A stretch of 64,000 nucleotides of DNA from Leucobacter aridicollis. Lineage in GTDB: Bacteria; Actinomycetota; Actinomycetes; Actinomycetales; Microbacteriaceae. Of this stretch, positions 15,905-23,719 are shown in pieces. Below the pieces are notes generated by a model, which did not search any database, was not told where the DNA came from, and saw only the letters and a program-made list of their open reading frames with translations. Numbering within the stretch: position 1 is the stretch's first letter; each line of letters starts with the position of its first letter. Location of the stretch: positions 3,100,001 through 3,164,000 of the forward strand of contig NZ_JACCBD010000001.1 in the NCBI RefSeq assembly GCF_013409595.1, written 5' to 3'. The position numbers and the translations under genes were made by a program.

Positions 15905-17599
15905 TCAGTCGCGGGCGAGGCCGGTGGCGGGGACGTCGCTCGACGCGGGCGGCATCACGGTGTCGGGGATGAGCACGTGGATGAGCGCGGGGGCGTCGGC
16001 CGCGAGCGCGCGGTCAAGCGCGGGCCCGAATTCCTCGGTTCGCTCGACGCGCTCGCCGTGCCCGCCGAAGGAGCGCATCCAGTCGGCGAAGTCGGGGTTC
16101 GCCATCCGGGTGCCCGAGCGGCGGCCGGGGTAGTGGTTCTCCTGGTGCTGCACGATCGTGCCGTAGATCTCGTTGTCGACGACGATCACGAGGGGCTTCG
16201 CGCCGTGCGCGACGGCGGTCGCGATCTCCTGGCCGTTCATCAGGAAGTCGCCGTCGCCGCACACCGCGACGACGTTGCGCTCCGGGAAGATGAGCGAGCC
16301 GGCGACGGCCGCGGGAACCGCGAGGCCCATTGCGCCGTTGCGGGCACCGACGAGGCTCGCCGGGGCGAGGTGCTTCACGAAGCGGTGCGCCCAGATCGTC
16401 GCGTTGCCCGCGCCAAACGTGAGCACGGCCTGGCCCGCGAGGCGGTCGTCGAGCTCGCCGAACGCGACGCCGAGGTCCATCTGCTGGGCGACGCCGTCGA
16501 TCGACGCGTCGGGACGGTGTGCCTCGGTCGCGAGCTGCGCCTTTGCGCGGCCGGCCATCCAGGCGTCGTCGCGGCCGCCGCGGGCGGCGCTCGCGTCGAC
16601 GCCCGTGAGCGCCGCCACGAACGTCGCGGGCGTCGCGAGCACGTACTGGTCGGTGCGGCCGGAGTGCATGGTCGCGTCCGGGTCGGCGGTGACGAGCACC
16701 GTCTCCGCTTCGAAGCCCTGGGTGTAGCCGTCGCTCAGCACGTCGGCGCGGCCGCAGCCGACGAAGACGAGCACGTCGGCGTTGATGTAGCCCTCGGCGA
16801 CGGCGTCGGTGCGGCCGTAGCCGAGCCAGCCGGCCCATGCCCCACCCGCGTGCGGCACGGCGTCGTATGCGCGCCAGTCACAGAAGACGGGAACACCGGC
16901 GGCCTCGGCGAACGCCATGAGGTCGGCGCCCTGGCCGTCGTGCCAGCCGTCGCCGCCGACGACGATCGCGGGGCGCTCAGCCTGCGCGAGCCGCTCGAGG
17001 AGCGCGTCGATGTCCGCGGGGTGCGGGGCCGGTGCGGGGGGAGCAACCGGGAGCGCGACTGAGGGAGCCGCCGGCAGCACGAGCACGTCCTCCGGGAGGC
17101 CGACCACGACGGGGCCGGGGCGGCCCGAGGCAGCGATCCGCATCGCCTCGGCGACGAGCTCGCCTGCGCGGTCCGGGTTGTCGATCGTCATGACGCGCTT
17201 CGCGGTCGAGCCGAACCAGCCGGTGAGCGAGAACTCCTGGAACGCATCGCGCTCGCGGTCGTTCACGGGCACGAGGCCGACGAACAGCACGAGCGGCGTC
17301 GCGTCCTGGTACGCCGTGTGCACGGCGATCATCGCGTTCGCGGCGCCCGGGCCGCGCGTGACCATCGCGATGCCGGGCCGCCCGGTGAGGCGGCCCTCGG
17401 CGAGCGCCATGAAACCGGCGCCGCCCTCCTGGCGGCAGACGACGGTCTCGACGCCCGAGTCGTGCAGGCCGTCGAGCACGTCGAGGTAGCTCTCGCCCGG
17501 CACCGCGTACACGCGCTCGATGCCGTGCGCCTCGAGCGTGCGGACGATGAGGTGCCCGGCCGAGTGCGGTGCTGCGTCAGGTGCGTGCTGCGTGGTCAT
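15905..17599 (-). CDS. Thiamine diphosphate-dependent enzyme (acetolactate synthase / benzoylformate decarboxylase-like)
   Basis: The 564-residue enzyme has the three-domain layout of the POX/ALS family. The N-terminal AVPGESYLDVLDGL carries the ThDP-activating Glu; the middle domain starts around residue 185, and the C-terminal domain has CGDGDFLMNGQE with the downstream DNEIYGTI that binds Mg-ThDP. It should decarboxylate or condense a 2-oxo acid. It is shorter and less conserved than IlvB and no small subunit is present, so a catabolic role is more likely. ATG 17599 has AAGGAGAG upstream; the frame before it is Arg/Ser-rich shadow. Confidence 0.85.
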   Translation of the reverse strand: MTTQHAPDAAPHSAGHLIVRTLEAHGIERVYAVPGESYLDVLDGLHDSGVETVVCRQEGGAGFMALAEGRLTGRPGIAMVTRGPGAANAMIAVHTAYQDATPLVLFVGLVPVNDRERDAFQEFSLTGWFGSTAKRVMTIDNPDRAGELVAEAMRIAASGRPGPVVVGLPEDVLVLPAAPSVALPVAPPAPAPHPADIDALLERLAQAERPAIVVGGDGWHDGQGADLMAFAEAAGVPVFCDWRAYDAVPHAGGAWAGWLGYGRTDAVAEGYINADVLVFVGCGRADVLSDGYTQGFEAETVLVTADPDATMHSGRTDQYVLATPATFVAALTGVDASAARGGRDDAWMAGRAKAQLATEAHRPDASIDGVAQQMDLGVAFGELDDRLAGQAVLTFGAGNATIWAHRFVKHLAPASLVGARNGAMGLAVPAAVAGSLIFPERNVVAVCGDGDFLMNGQEIATAVAHGAKPLVIVVDNEIYGTIVQHQENHYPGRRSGTRMANPDFADWMRSFGGHGERVERTEEFGPALDRALAADAPALIHVLIPDTVMPPASSDVPATGLARD

Positions 17600-17690
17600 G
17601 GTCTCTCCTTGTGAAGCGGTGCGACGCGTCGTCGCGGAATTCGAAGTGTCGGTCGGCGGGGCCGGGCGCGGGGCTAGGCGTCGGCGCGGA

Positions 17691-18335
17691 TCAGTCGGTG
17701 CCCGTGGCGAGGATCGCCGAGAGCGGCTCGCCCGAGGCGATGCGCGCGACGAGCGCGGGCTCCGCGGCGTCGGACGCGAGGGCGGCGTCAAGGACGTCGT
17801 CGCCCGGGCCATCGGGCGGCAGGATCAGGATCCCCTGGGCATCCCCCAGCACGAGGTCTCCCGGGCGCACAGACACGCCGGCGACCTCGACCACCCGATC
17901 CAGCGCTTCGTCGGTCTCCCCCGAGAGGGCGCCCGAGCGCTTGGTCGTGCGCGCGGTGAGGCCCGTCGCGAAGACGGGGAGCCGGTCCTGCAGCTCGCGC
18001 AGCGCGGCCTGGTCGGTGACCGGGCCGTCGACGACGATGCCCGCCGCGCCCTGCGCGATCGCGGCGTGGGCGGTGACCGCGCCGACCGGGGCGTGCCCGC
18101 GACCCGCCACGCGGATCACGAGCACGTCGCCCGGTGCGAGCGCGAGCAGCGCGCGGTTCACGGCGAACGCGTCGGGCTCGGTGAGATCGAGCGTGCGGGC
18201 CCGCCCCACGAGCTGGGGGCCGCTGTTCACCGGGCGGAGATCCTGATCGCAGAATCCCTCCTCGAGGAAGTGCCCAAGCGTCGGGATCTCGACGCGTCGA
18301 AGCGCCGCGATCAGTTCATCGGTGGATCGACTCAT
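17691..18335 (-). CDS. RraA / HMG-aldolase family protein
   Basis: The 214-residue protein has the RraA-fold sequence ALAPGDVLVIRVAGRGHAPVGAVTAHAAIAQGAAGIVVDGPVTD in pieces; the GxxxAxxA-GxxGxVxDGxxRD core is changed at the final RD to VTD. Family members cleave 4-hydroxy-4-methyl-2-oxoglutarate, decarboxylate oxaloacetate or act as dimethylmenaquinone methyltransferase-like orphans. It lies 3 bases after RidA and 91 bases before the ThDP gene. A C-C bond cleavage of a hydroxy-oxo acid is a reasonable guess; altered active-site Arg/Asp makes it uncertain. Confidence 0.82.
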   Translation of the reverse strand: MSRSTDELIAALRRVEIPTLGHFLEEGFCDQDLRPVNSGPQLVGRARTLDLTEPDAFAVNRALLALAPGDVLVIRVAGRGHAPVGAVTAHAAIAQGAAGIVVDGPVTDQAALRELQDRLPVFATGLTARTTKRSGALSGETDEALDRVVEVAGVSVRPGDLVLGDAQGILILPPDGPGDDVLDAALASDAAEPALVARIASGEPLSAILATGTD

Positions 18336-18338
18336 TGG

Positions 18339-18719
18339 TTAGGCCTCCTCGCGCACGACGGCGACGCACTCGATCTCGAACGGAATGTCCCAGATGTCGA
18401 CGCACACTGTCGTGCGCGCCGGCTTCGCGTCGCCGAAGTACTCAGCGTAGATCCGGTTGAACGGGTCTCGTTGTTCGGGGGCCGTGAGGTAGGCGTTCAC
18501 CTTCACCACGAGATCGAGGCCGGAACCGGCGGTCTCGAGCACGGAGCGGAGGTTCTCGATGCACACACGCACCTGATCCTCGAACGCCGCGGGCGCGGTG
18601 CCGTCCGCGTGGAACGGCACCTGCCCGGTGGTGAACACGAACCCGTTCGCGACGACCGCCTGCGAGTAGGGTCCGATCGCCGGGGCGAGCCCCGGCGCCG
18701 AGTCGATCCGCCGAATCAA
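18339..18719 (-). CDS. RidA family enamine/imine deaminase
   Basis: The product is 126 residues, the usual size of RidA. It reads APAIGPYSQAVVANGFVFTTGQVP near the N-terminus and PARTTVCVDIWDIPFEIECVAVV at the end, including the substrate-binding Arg of PARTTV. RidA hydrolyses reactive 2-aminoacrylate-type imines to oxo acids; family members such as RutC act in pyrimidine catabolism. The only start giving a normal length is TTG at 18719, which overlaps the MHS transporter stop (TTGA), so its translation is probably coupled to that gene. Confidence 0.85.
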   Translation of the reverse strand: MIRRIDSAPGLAPAIGPYSQAVVANGFVFTTGQVPFHADGTAPAAFEDQVRVCIENLRSVLETAGSGLDLVVKVNAYLTAPEQRDPFNRIYAEYFGDAKPARTTVCVDIWDIPFEIECVAVVREEA

Positions 18720-20068
18720 TGGTCGACCGAGATCGCCGTCGTCGCGCCGACGCGGTCGATGTCGCGCTTGTGGTTGTCGCTCAGCAGGAACAGCGCGACG
18801 AACGACAGCGCGGCAGCGGCGGCGATGTACCAGGCGATCGAGTCGCTCTGGCCGGTGAGGTCGAGCAGCCACACGGTGATCGCGGGGGTGATCGCCGAGC
18901 CGAGCAGGCCGGAGAGCATGTACGCGATCGAGAGCCCCGAGTAGCGCACCTTCGAGCCGAACAGCTCAGCGAGGAACGTCGCGATCGGGCCGTAGTTCGC
19001 CGAGAACGCGACCATCATCAGGCCGTACGCGAGGAACACGGCGCCCGTGTTGCCGGTGTTGATGAGCCAGAAGAACGGGAACGCGAGGAGCGCCTCGGCG
19101 GCGATGCCCGCAGCGATGATCGGCTTGCGGCCGTACTTGTCGGAGAGCTTGCCGAAGAACGGGATGAGGAACAGGCCGAGGAGGCAGGCGACGAGCACAA
19201 CCCACAGCATGAGGTTCGCCGAGAAGCCCTTCTCGCTCGTGCCGTAGTTCATGCCCGAGGCGACCATGAGGGTGAAGGTGGAGCCTGTCGAGAGGGTCGC
19301 GATGCCGCCGAGCACAACCTGCTTCCAGTAGTGCTTCATGAGGTACGCAAACGGCAGCTTGGCCTTTGCGCCCTGCTCGCGGACCTGCTGGAAGCTCGGG
19401 GTCTCTTCGATGTTCAGGCGGATGTAGATGCCGACAGCGACGAGCAGGATCGAGGCGATGAACGGCACGCGCCAGCCCCACGAGATCAGCGCCTCCTGCG
19501 ACACCGAAGCGGTGACGATGAGGAACGCGACGTTCGCGAGCAGCGTGCCGAACGGAACGCCGACCTGCACGAGCGAGCCGTACCAGCCGCGCTTGTTCTC
19601 GGGTGCGTGCTCGACGGTCATGAGCACCGCGCCGCCCCACTCGCCGCCGAGCGCGAGGCCCTGGATGATGCGGAGCGTCAGCAGGATGAACGGCGCCGCG
19701 ATGCCGATGGTGTTGTAGTCGGGAACGAGGCCGATCGCGAGGGTCGCCGCGCCCATCGTGAGGAGCGAGACGAGCAGCATCGACTTGCGGCCGAGGCGGT
19801 CGCCGAAGTGGCCGAACAGGATCGCGCCGACGGTACGCGCGACGTACGCGGCGGCGAACGTCAGGAACGACAGGATCGTGCCGACGGCCGGGGGCAGGTC
19901 GGGGAAGAAGACCTGGTTGAAGACGAGGGCCGAGGCCGTTCCGAACAGGAACAGGTCGTACCATTCGACAGTCGTTCCGATGACGCTCGCCGTGGCGATC
20001 TTTCGCATCTTGGACTGGTCAAGGCGTGCGTTTGGGACAGCCTCGTCCGTAGCTAGCTGTGCAGTCAT
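18716..20068 (-). CDS. MHS-family MFS transporter (metabolite:H+ symporter)
   Basis: The 450-residue major facilitator carries TTVEWYDLFLFGTASALVF at the start of helix 1 and the family loop GHFGDRLGRKSML, then GLALGGEWGGAVLM; these are signatures of the metabolite:H+ symporter branch (KgtP, ShiA, ProP), which imports organic acids or betaines. ATG 20068 has GGAGG 6 bases upstream. It is the first gene of the operon and faces the divergent PucR-type regulator, so it likely imports the substrate of the operon. Confidence 0.9.
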   Translation of the reverse strand: MTAQLATDEAVPNARLDQSKMRKIATASVIGTTVEWYDLFLFGTASALVFNQVFFPDLPPAVGTILSFLTFAAAYVARTVGAILFGHFGDRLGRKSMLLVSLLTMGAATLAIGLVPDYNTIGIAAPFILLTLRIIQGLALGGEWGGAVLMTVEHAPENKRGWYGSLVQVGVPFGTLLANVAFLIVTASVSQEALISWGWRVPFIASILLVAVGIYIRLNIEETPSFQQVREQGAKAKLPFAYLMKHYWKQVVLGGIATLSTGSTFTLMVASGMNYGTSEKGFSANLMLWVVLVACLLGLFLIPFFGKLSDKYGRKPIIAAGIAAEALLAFPFFWLINTGNTGAVFLAYGLMMVAFSANYGPIATFLAELFGSKVRYSGLSIAYMLSGLLGSAITPAITVWLLDLTGQSDSIAWYIAAAAALSFVALFLLSDNHKRDIDRVGATTAISVDH

Positions 20069-20280
20069 TGTTTCCTCCATGGAATACGTGTTGGGCACGT
20101 CACTGGCCCACCTATTAACGTTCGCCTGTTCTCGTGGACGCGGCAATCGACATTCGCACACGGTTGACCCCGCAGATTATGCATCTGCACACCCTCAATC
20201 AGGTATCCACCCGAAATTGGCGTTTCGAGTGTGTAAAAATTCAATACTATGGAACCGGCCAGCGACGACGGAGGAGCGCA
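20069..20280. promoter_or_regulatory. Divergent promoter region between the MHS operon and its regulator
   Basis: This 212-base region is more AT-rich than its surroundings and separates divergent transcripts. It should hold the operon promoter and the binding site of the PucR-type regulator. I see no clear palindrome, so no operator is named. Confidence 0.5.
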
Positions 20281-21456
20281 GTGACGAGCACAGCACCGAG
20301 CGCAGCGACGGACGACGCACCCCACGACGAGTGGTGGATCGCGACCCTCGCACACCTTCGCGACGACATGGACGCGCTCGTCGACGATTTCGTGGCCCGC
20401 CTGCAGGCCGTCGGGAGCGGCTACGAGGATATCTCAGCGGGCGACATCCGCGCGACCGCGCGGGAGACGCTGACGCTGCTCATCACCGAGCTCCGCGGCG
20501 AACCGCTCCCCGAGCACCTGCGTGATCTCCCACACAGGCTCGGCGTGCGGCGCGCTCGGCAGGGCGTCGATCGCGACCGGCTCCTCGAAGCCGTGCGCCT
20601 CGACTACCGGGTGCTCTGGGCGGGGCTCACCCGCGTCGTCGCGGCAAGCGATGCGGCCCTGCTCGTCGCGCACGCGGAGGTAGTGCTCTCCACGGTCGAG
20701 GATTACATCAGCGAGGTGCAGGTCGCGTTCCTGAACGAGCTCGAGACGCTGGCGCTTGACACCCGCGCGGCCGAAACCCGCGCGATGGCGCGCCTCCTCG
20801 CGGCCGAGCGCCCGGACGAGGTCGCCGCCGAGGTCGCCGCGGAGCTCGGCACACCGCTCGACGCGGAATACGAGGTGGTGCTCGTCCCGTCGGCCGACGC
20901 GGCCAGCGCCCACCGACTCGTCGCAGACCTCCAGCACACGCGCGCCCGGTTCCTCATCTGGGATTTTGATGACGGCGTCCTCTTCGTGCGACCACGCGCC
21001 GATGTGCTCGGGCGCCACCCGCTCGCCACCACGCGCGGGGTCGTCGTCGACGAAATCGCAGGCCTCGCCGGGGTCGCCGAAGCGGCACGCCTCGCGCACC
21101 TGCTCGCCCCGTACGCCCCCGAGGGGCGACTCAGCGACGAGCACGAGCTCTGGCCTCCCGTCGCCGCCGACGCGCTCGCGCCCATCCTCCCCGGGCTCAG
21201 CGCGGCGGCCATCTCCGGGCTCCGGGCGGTGCCCGCCGGCGACCGCGGCCGCATTGTCGAGACGTTCCTCGCGTACTGCGAAACGGGCTCCGTGAAGCAC
21301 ACCGCCGAGGCCGGGTTCGTGCACCGCAACACCGTCGTGAACCGCCTCCGCGCTTTCCACGATCTCACCGGGATGGACCCGACGGTGCCGCGGGACGCCG
21401 CCCGGGCGCTCATCGCGCTGTCGGGCGCGCGCGATCCTGATCTCGGGTCCCTTTGA
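20281..21456 (+). CDS. PucR/CdaR-type transcriptional regulator
   Basis: The 391-residue protein ends with the PucR-type C-terminal helix-turn-helix: FLAYCETGSVKHTAEAG followed by VHRNTVVNRLRAFHDLTGMDP. The N-terminal 150 residues are helical and may form the RsbRD/GGDEF-like sensor part found in CdaR-family activators. Such regulators activate catabolic genes for purines, sugar acids or proline. GTG 20281 is chosen because GGAGGAG lies upstream; open frame further up lacks a ribosome site. It is divergent from the MHS-RidA-RraA-ThDP-M20 operon, its probable target. Confidence 0.85.
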   Translation: MTSTAPSAATDDAPHDEWWIATLAHLRDDMDALVDDFVARLQAVGSGYEDISAGDIRATARETLTLLITELRGEPLPEHLRDLPHRLGVRRARQGVDRDRLLEAVRLDYRVLWAGLTRVVAASDAALLVAHAEVVLSTVEDYISEVQVAFLNELETLALDTRAAETRAMARLLAAERPDEVAAEVAAELGTPLDAEYEVVLVPSADAASAHRLVADLQHTRARFLIWDFDDGVLFVRPRADVLGRHPLATTRGVVVDEIAGLAGVAEAARLAHLLAPYAPEGRLSDEHELWPPVAADALAPILPGLSAAAISGLRAVPAGDRGRIVETFLAYCETGSVKHTAEAGFVHRNTVVNRLRAFHDLTGMDPTVPRDAARALIALSGARDPDLGSL

Positions 21457-21518
21457 ATCGGCTCTGAGAGTGGCCCCGTCCCAGGTATTTCGCGGCCCGC
21501 TTTCTCTACGCTGAAGCC

Positions 21519-21959
21519 ATGAACTGCCCTAGTGACGGAACAACCCTGCTCATGAGCGAGCGCCAGGGAATCGAGATCGACTACTGCCCCCAGTGCCGCG
21601 GCATCTGGCTCGACCGCGGAGAGCTCGACAAGATCCTCGAACGCGCCCAGGCCGAGGCCGAGGCTTTCGCCGCGCAGCAGGCACCGCAGCCGCCCGTGAC
21701 CCCGGCGGCTCCTGCGGCGCCGCAGACCGCGCCGCCGCTCGGGGATCACTACTCGCAGCCGGTGCCGCCGCAGCCCGCAGGGTACGGCGACCGCGGCTAC
21801 GGCGACCGGGACTACGATCGGCGCGACCGAGGCTACGACCGCGACCGCGACGACCGGAAGCCCCGCTACGACGACCGCGGCCGTGGCGGCTACGGTGACC
21901 CGCGCTACCGCAAGAAGAAGAGCCCGTTCGAGTTCCTCGGCGACATCTTCGACTCCTAG
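21519..21959 (+). CDS. TFIIB-type zinc-ribbon protein with Arg/Tyr/Asp/Gly-rich tail
   Basis: The first 45 residues are a zf-TFIIB domain: MNCPSDGTTL then YCPQCRGIWLDRGEL, giving four Cys ligands, the usual form for this family of unknown function. Residues about 50-85 are Ala/Pro/Gln-rich. Residues about 85-135 are made of repeated GYGDRDYDRRDRG-like units, and the end is KKKSPFEFLGDIFDS. The same short C-terminal hydrophobic patch occurs in related proteins. No ribosome site is seen; a TACGCT box at 21507 suggests a leaderless transcript. Function unknown. Confidence 0.85.
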   Translation: MNCPSDGTTLLMSERQGIEIDYCPQCRGIWLDRGELDKILERAQAEAEAFAAQQAPQPPVTPAAPAAPQTAPPLGDHYSQPVPPQPAGYGDRGYGDRDYDRRDRGYDRDRDDRKPRYDDRGRGGYGDPRYRKKKSPFEFLGDIFDS

Positions 21960-21980
21960 GCGCTCGCGCCGCTGGGGGCG

Positions 21981-22862
21981 CTAGGGGTGCCGCCCGCCCG
22001 TGACCGGCAGCACGGCACCGGACACGTACGACGCCTCCTCAGACGCGAGATACACGTACGCGCCTGCGAGTTCCGCGGGCTGGGCGGGTCGCCCGAGCGG
22101 TGTGTTGTCGCCGAAGTGCTCCTGCTTTTCGTCCCACCCCGTCGCGGGAATCAGCGGCGTCCAGACCGGTCCGGGCGCGACGGCGTTCACCCGCACGCCG
22201 CGCTCGCCCTGCTGCTCCGCGAGGGCGCGCGTGAACCCCACGAGCGCGGCCTTCGTCATCGCGTAGTCGAGCAGGTCGGGGCTCGGCTCAAACGACTGGA
22301 TCGATGCGGTCACAATGATGCTCGCGCCGGGCGTGAGGTGCGGCGCCGCTTCGCGGACGAGCAGCAGCGGCGCAACGAGGTTGGTCTCGAACACGGTGAG
22401 CACCGCTTCACGGTCGATCTGCGCGTCCTCGTCCCGCCGACGCTGCGTGCCCGCGTTGAGCACGAGAATGTCCAAGCCGCCAAGCTCGACGACGGTGTCG
22501 CGCACGGTCGCCACGCAGGTCGACTCGTCGCGCAGATCGCCGGGGAGCAGCACGCACCGGGAGCCCTCGGCCTCAACGAGCCGCCGCGTCTCGAGCGCAT
22601 CGACCTCCTCCTCCGGCAGATACCCGATCGCAACGTTGGCCCCCTCACGGGCGTAGGCGAGCGCGACCGCCCGGCCGATGCCGGAGTCTCCACCAGTGAT
22701 GAGCGCTCGCGCCCCCGCCAGCCGGGCGCTGCCCCGGTAGCTGTGTTCGCCGTGGTCGGGCTGCGGAATCATCGGTCCCGTCATGCCGGGCTGCGACTCC
22801 TGTGGCTGCTTCGCCCACGGTGGCCTCGGGTACTTCGTTCGCGGGTCTACGTGCGGTGTCAT
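21981..22862 (-). CDS. SDR family oxidoreductase (YghA/glucose-dehydrogenase-like)
   Basis: The 293-residue short-chain dehydrogenase has an N-terminal extension ending QPDHGEHSYRGSARL, typical of the YghA/YhdF group. It continues with the cofactor loop ITGGDSGIGRAVAL, LVLNAGTQ, the catalytic Ser in IIVTASIQS, YAMTKAAL (Tyr and Lys) and VNAVAPGPVWTPLIP. It should oxidise or reduce a sugar alcohol or carbonyl with NAD(P). Such proteins are often general-stress-induced, which fits the divergent GlsB-like stress gene 212 bases away. Confidence 0.92.
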   Translation of the reverse strand: MTPHVDPRTKYPRPPWAKQPQESQPGMTGPMIPQPDHGEHSYRGSARLAGARALITGGDSGIGRAVALAYAREGANVAIGYLPEEEVDALETRRLVEAEGSRCVLLPGDLRDESTCVATVRDTVVELGGLDILVLNAGTQRRRDEDAQIDREAVLTVFETNLVAPLLLVREAAPHLTPGASIIVTASIQSFEPSPDLLDYAMTKAALVGFTRALAEQQGERGVRVNAVAPGPVWTPLIPATGWDEKQEHFGDNTPLGRPAQPAELAGAYVYLASEEASYVSGAVLPVTGGRHP

Positions 22863-23074
22863 GATTGCCTCCCTCGCTCTCGATAACGTGTGCCTCGAGC
22901 CTTCCTTTCAGAGCGGGACTCCCCAACCCCTTGAATTCCCAGGATTCAGCCCCGACGACGCCCGAAATACCACAGGCGCATCGGGAAAAACAACCCCCTC
23001 GTCGCGCCGCGCAGCCGGGCGTACCGTAGTTCTCACGCCTCAACGAAAGTCGTTCGGCGGGAAGGAGCAGCACC

Positions 23075-23344
23075 ATGAGCTTCATCGCATTTCTTATCCT
23101 CGGCCTCATCGCGGGCGCTATCGCGAAGGCGCTACTGCCAGGCGAGCACGGCGGCGGCTGGTTCATGACGCTACTGCTCGGCGTTGTCGGAGCGATGGTC
23201 GGAGGCTGGCTCGGCGGCATGCTGTTCGGCGCGAACCTCGGAGAGTTCTGGTCGATTGAATCGTGGCTGGTTGCCATTGGCGGCTCGGTCGTCGTACTGC
23301 TCATCTTCGGGATGATCACGGGCGGCCGCAGGCGGGAGGCGTAA
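23075..23344 (+). CDS. GlsB/YeaQ/YmgE family stress-response membrane protein
   Basis: The 89-residue protein has three hydrophobic segments separated by Gly-rich turns: FIAFLILGLIAGAIAKALLPG, a GGWFMTLLLGVVGAMVGGWLG stretch and a last segment near residues 63-83, ending in Arg-rich RRREA. This is the transglycosylase-associated (GlsB/YeaQ) pattern, found in general stress regulons. GGAAGGAG lies before the ATG. It is followed by the small gene at 23347, probably in the same transcript. Confidence 0.9.
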   Translation: MSFIAFLILGLIAGAIAKALLPGEHGGGWFMTLLLGVVGAMVGGWLGGMLFGANLGEFWSIESWLVAIGGSVVVLLIFGMITGGRRREA

Positions 23345-23346
23345 CC

Positions 23347-23598
23347 ATGACGACCCCCGCCTCCGAGACGCACGCCGGCTCCGCCCATCGGGCGTCCGAC
23401 GAGCCCAGCACCGTCACCGTTGAGACAGGCAAGGGGCCAGATCGCGCACTGAACGACGTCGCGAGCGACCCTGCGCACGACACCCGCGTCGGCTCAGACT
23501 GGACTGCCGAGGGCGGCGCTGCCCCGTCCGGCCCGGCAACGGCAGCGCCCGAGCACGGACGCGAAGCCGACCGCGGCGACGAGACCAGCGGAGGGTAA
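23347..23598 (+). CDS. Small hydrophilic hypothetical protein
   Basis: The 83-residue product is rich in Ala, Thr, Ser, Asp and Glu, with no hydrophobic core, and is likely disordered. It starts at ATG 23347, two bases after the stop of the GlsB-like gene, with GGGAGG in the end of that gene as ribosome site. The strong terminator at 23651-23683 follows. I do not recognise a family. Hydrophilic, disordered proteins next to stress membrane proteins can be protectants, but that is a guess. Confidence 0.6.
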   Translation: MTTPASETHAGSAHRASDEPSTVTVETGKGPDRALNDVASDPAHDTRVGSDWTAEGGAAPSGPATAAPEHGREADRGDETSGG

Positions 23599-23650
23599 CC
23601 CCGCCCGTCACCCCAGCGGGTCCCCCTAGGCGTTCAGCTCTCCGCTGGCC

Positions 23651-23683
23651 AGTATGCCCCGCCCGATACGGGCGGGGCATACT
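23651..23683. terminator. Bidirectional terminator hairpin
   Basis: A perfect 15-bp stem (agtatgccccgcccg at 23651-23665 and its complement at 23669-23683) has a 3-base loop. It lies between the convergent small gene and the acyl-CoA ligase. Confidence 0.88.
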
Positions 23684-23719
23684 CATGCGCGCTGGATCCG
23701 GTGCGGACGAGGACCCGGG

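Noticed and set aside
15866-17062. A plus-strand frame antisense to the ThDP enzyme
   Set aside because: The minus-strand gene has complete ThDP motifs; the plus frame shows none.
18719-20056. A 445-codon plus-strand frame antisense to the MHS transporter
   Set aside because: The product is extremely charged (Asp/Glu/Arg) and mirrors the hydrophobic codons of the real gene.
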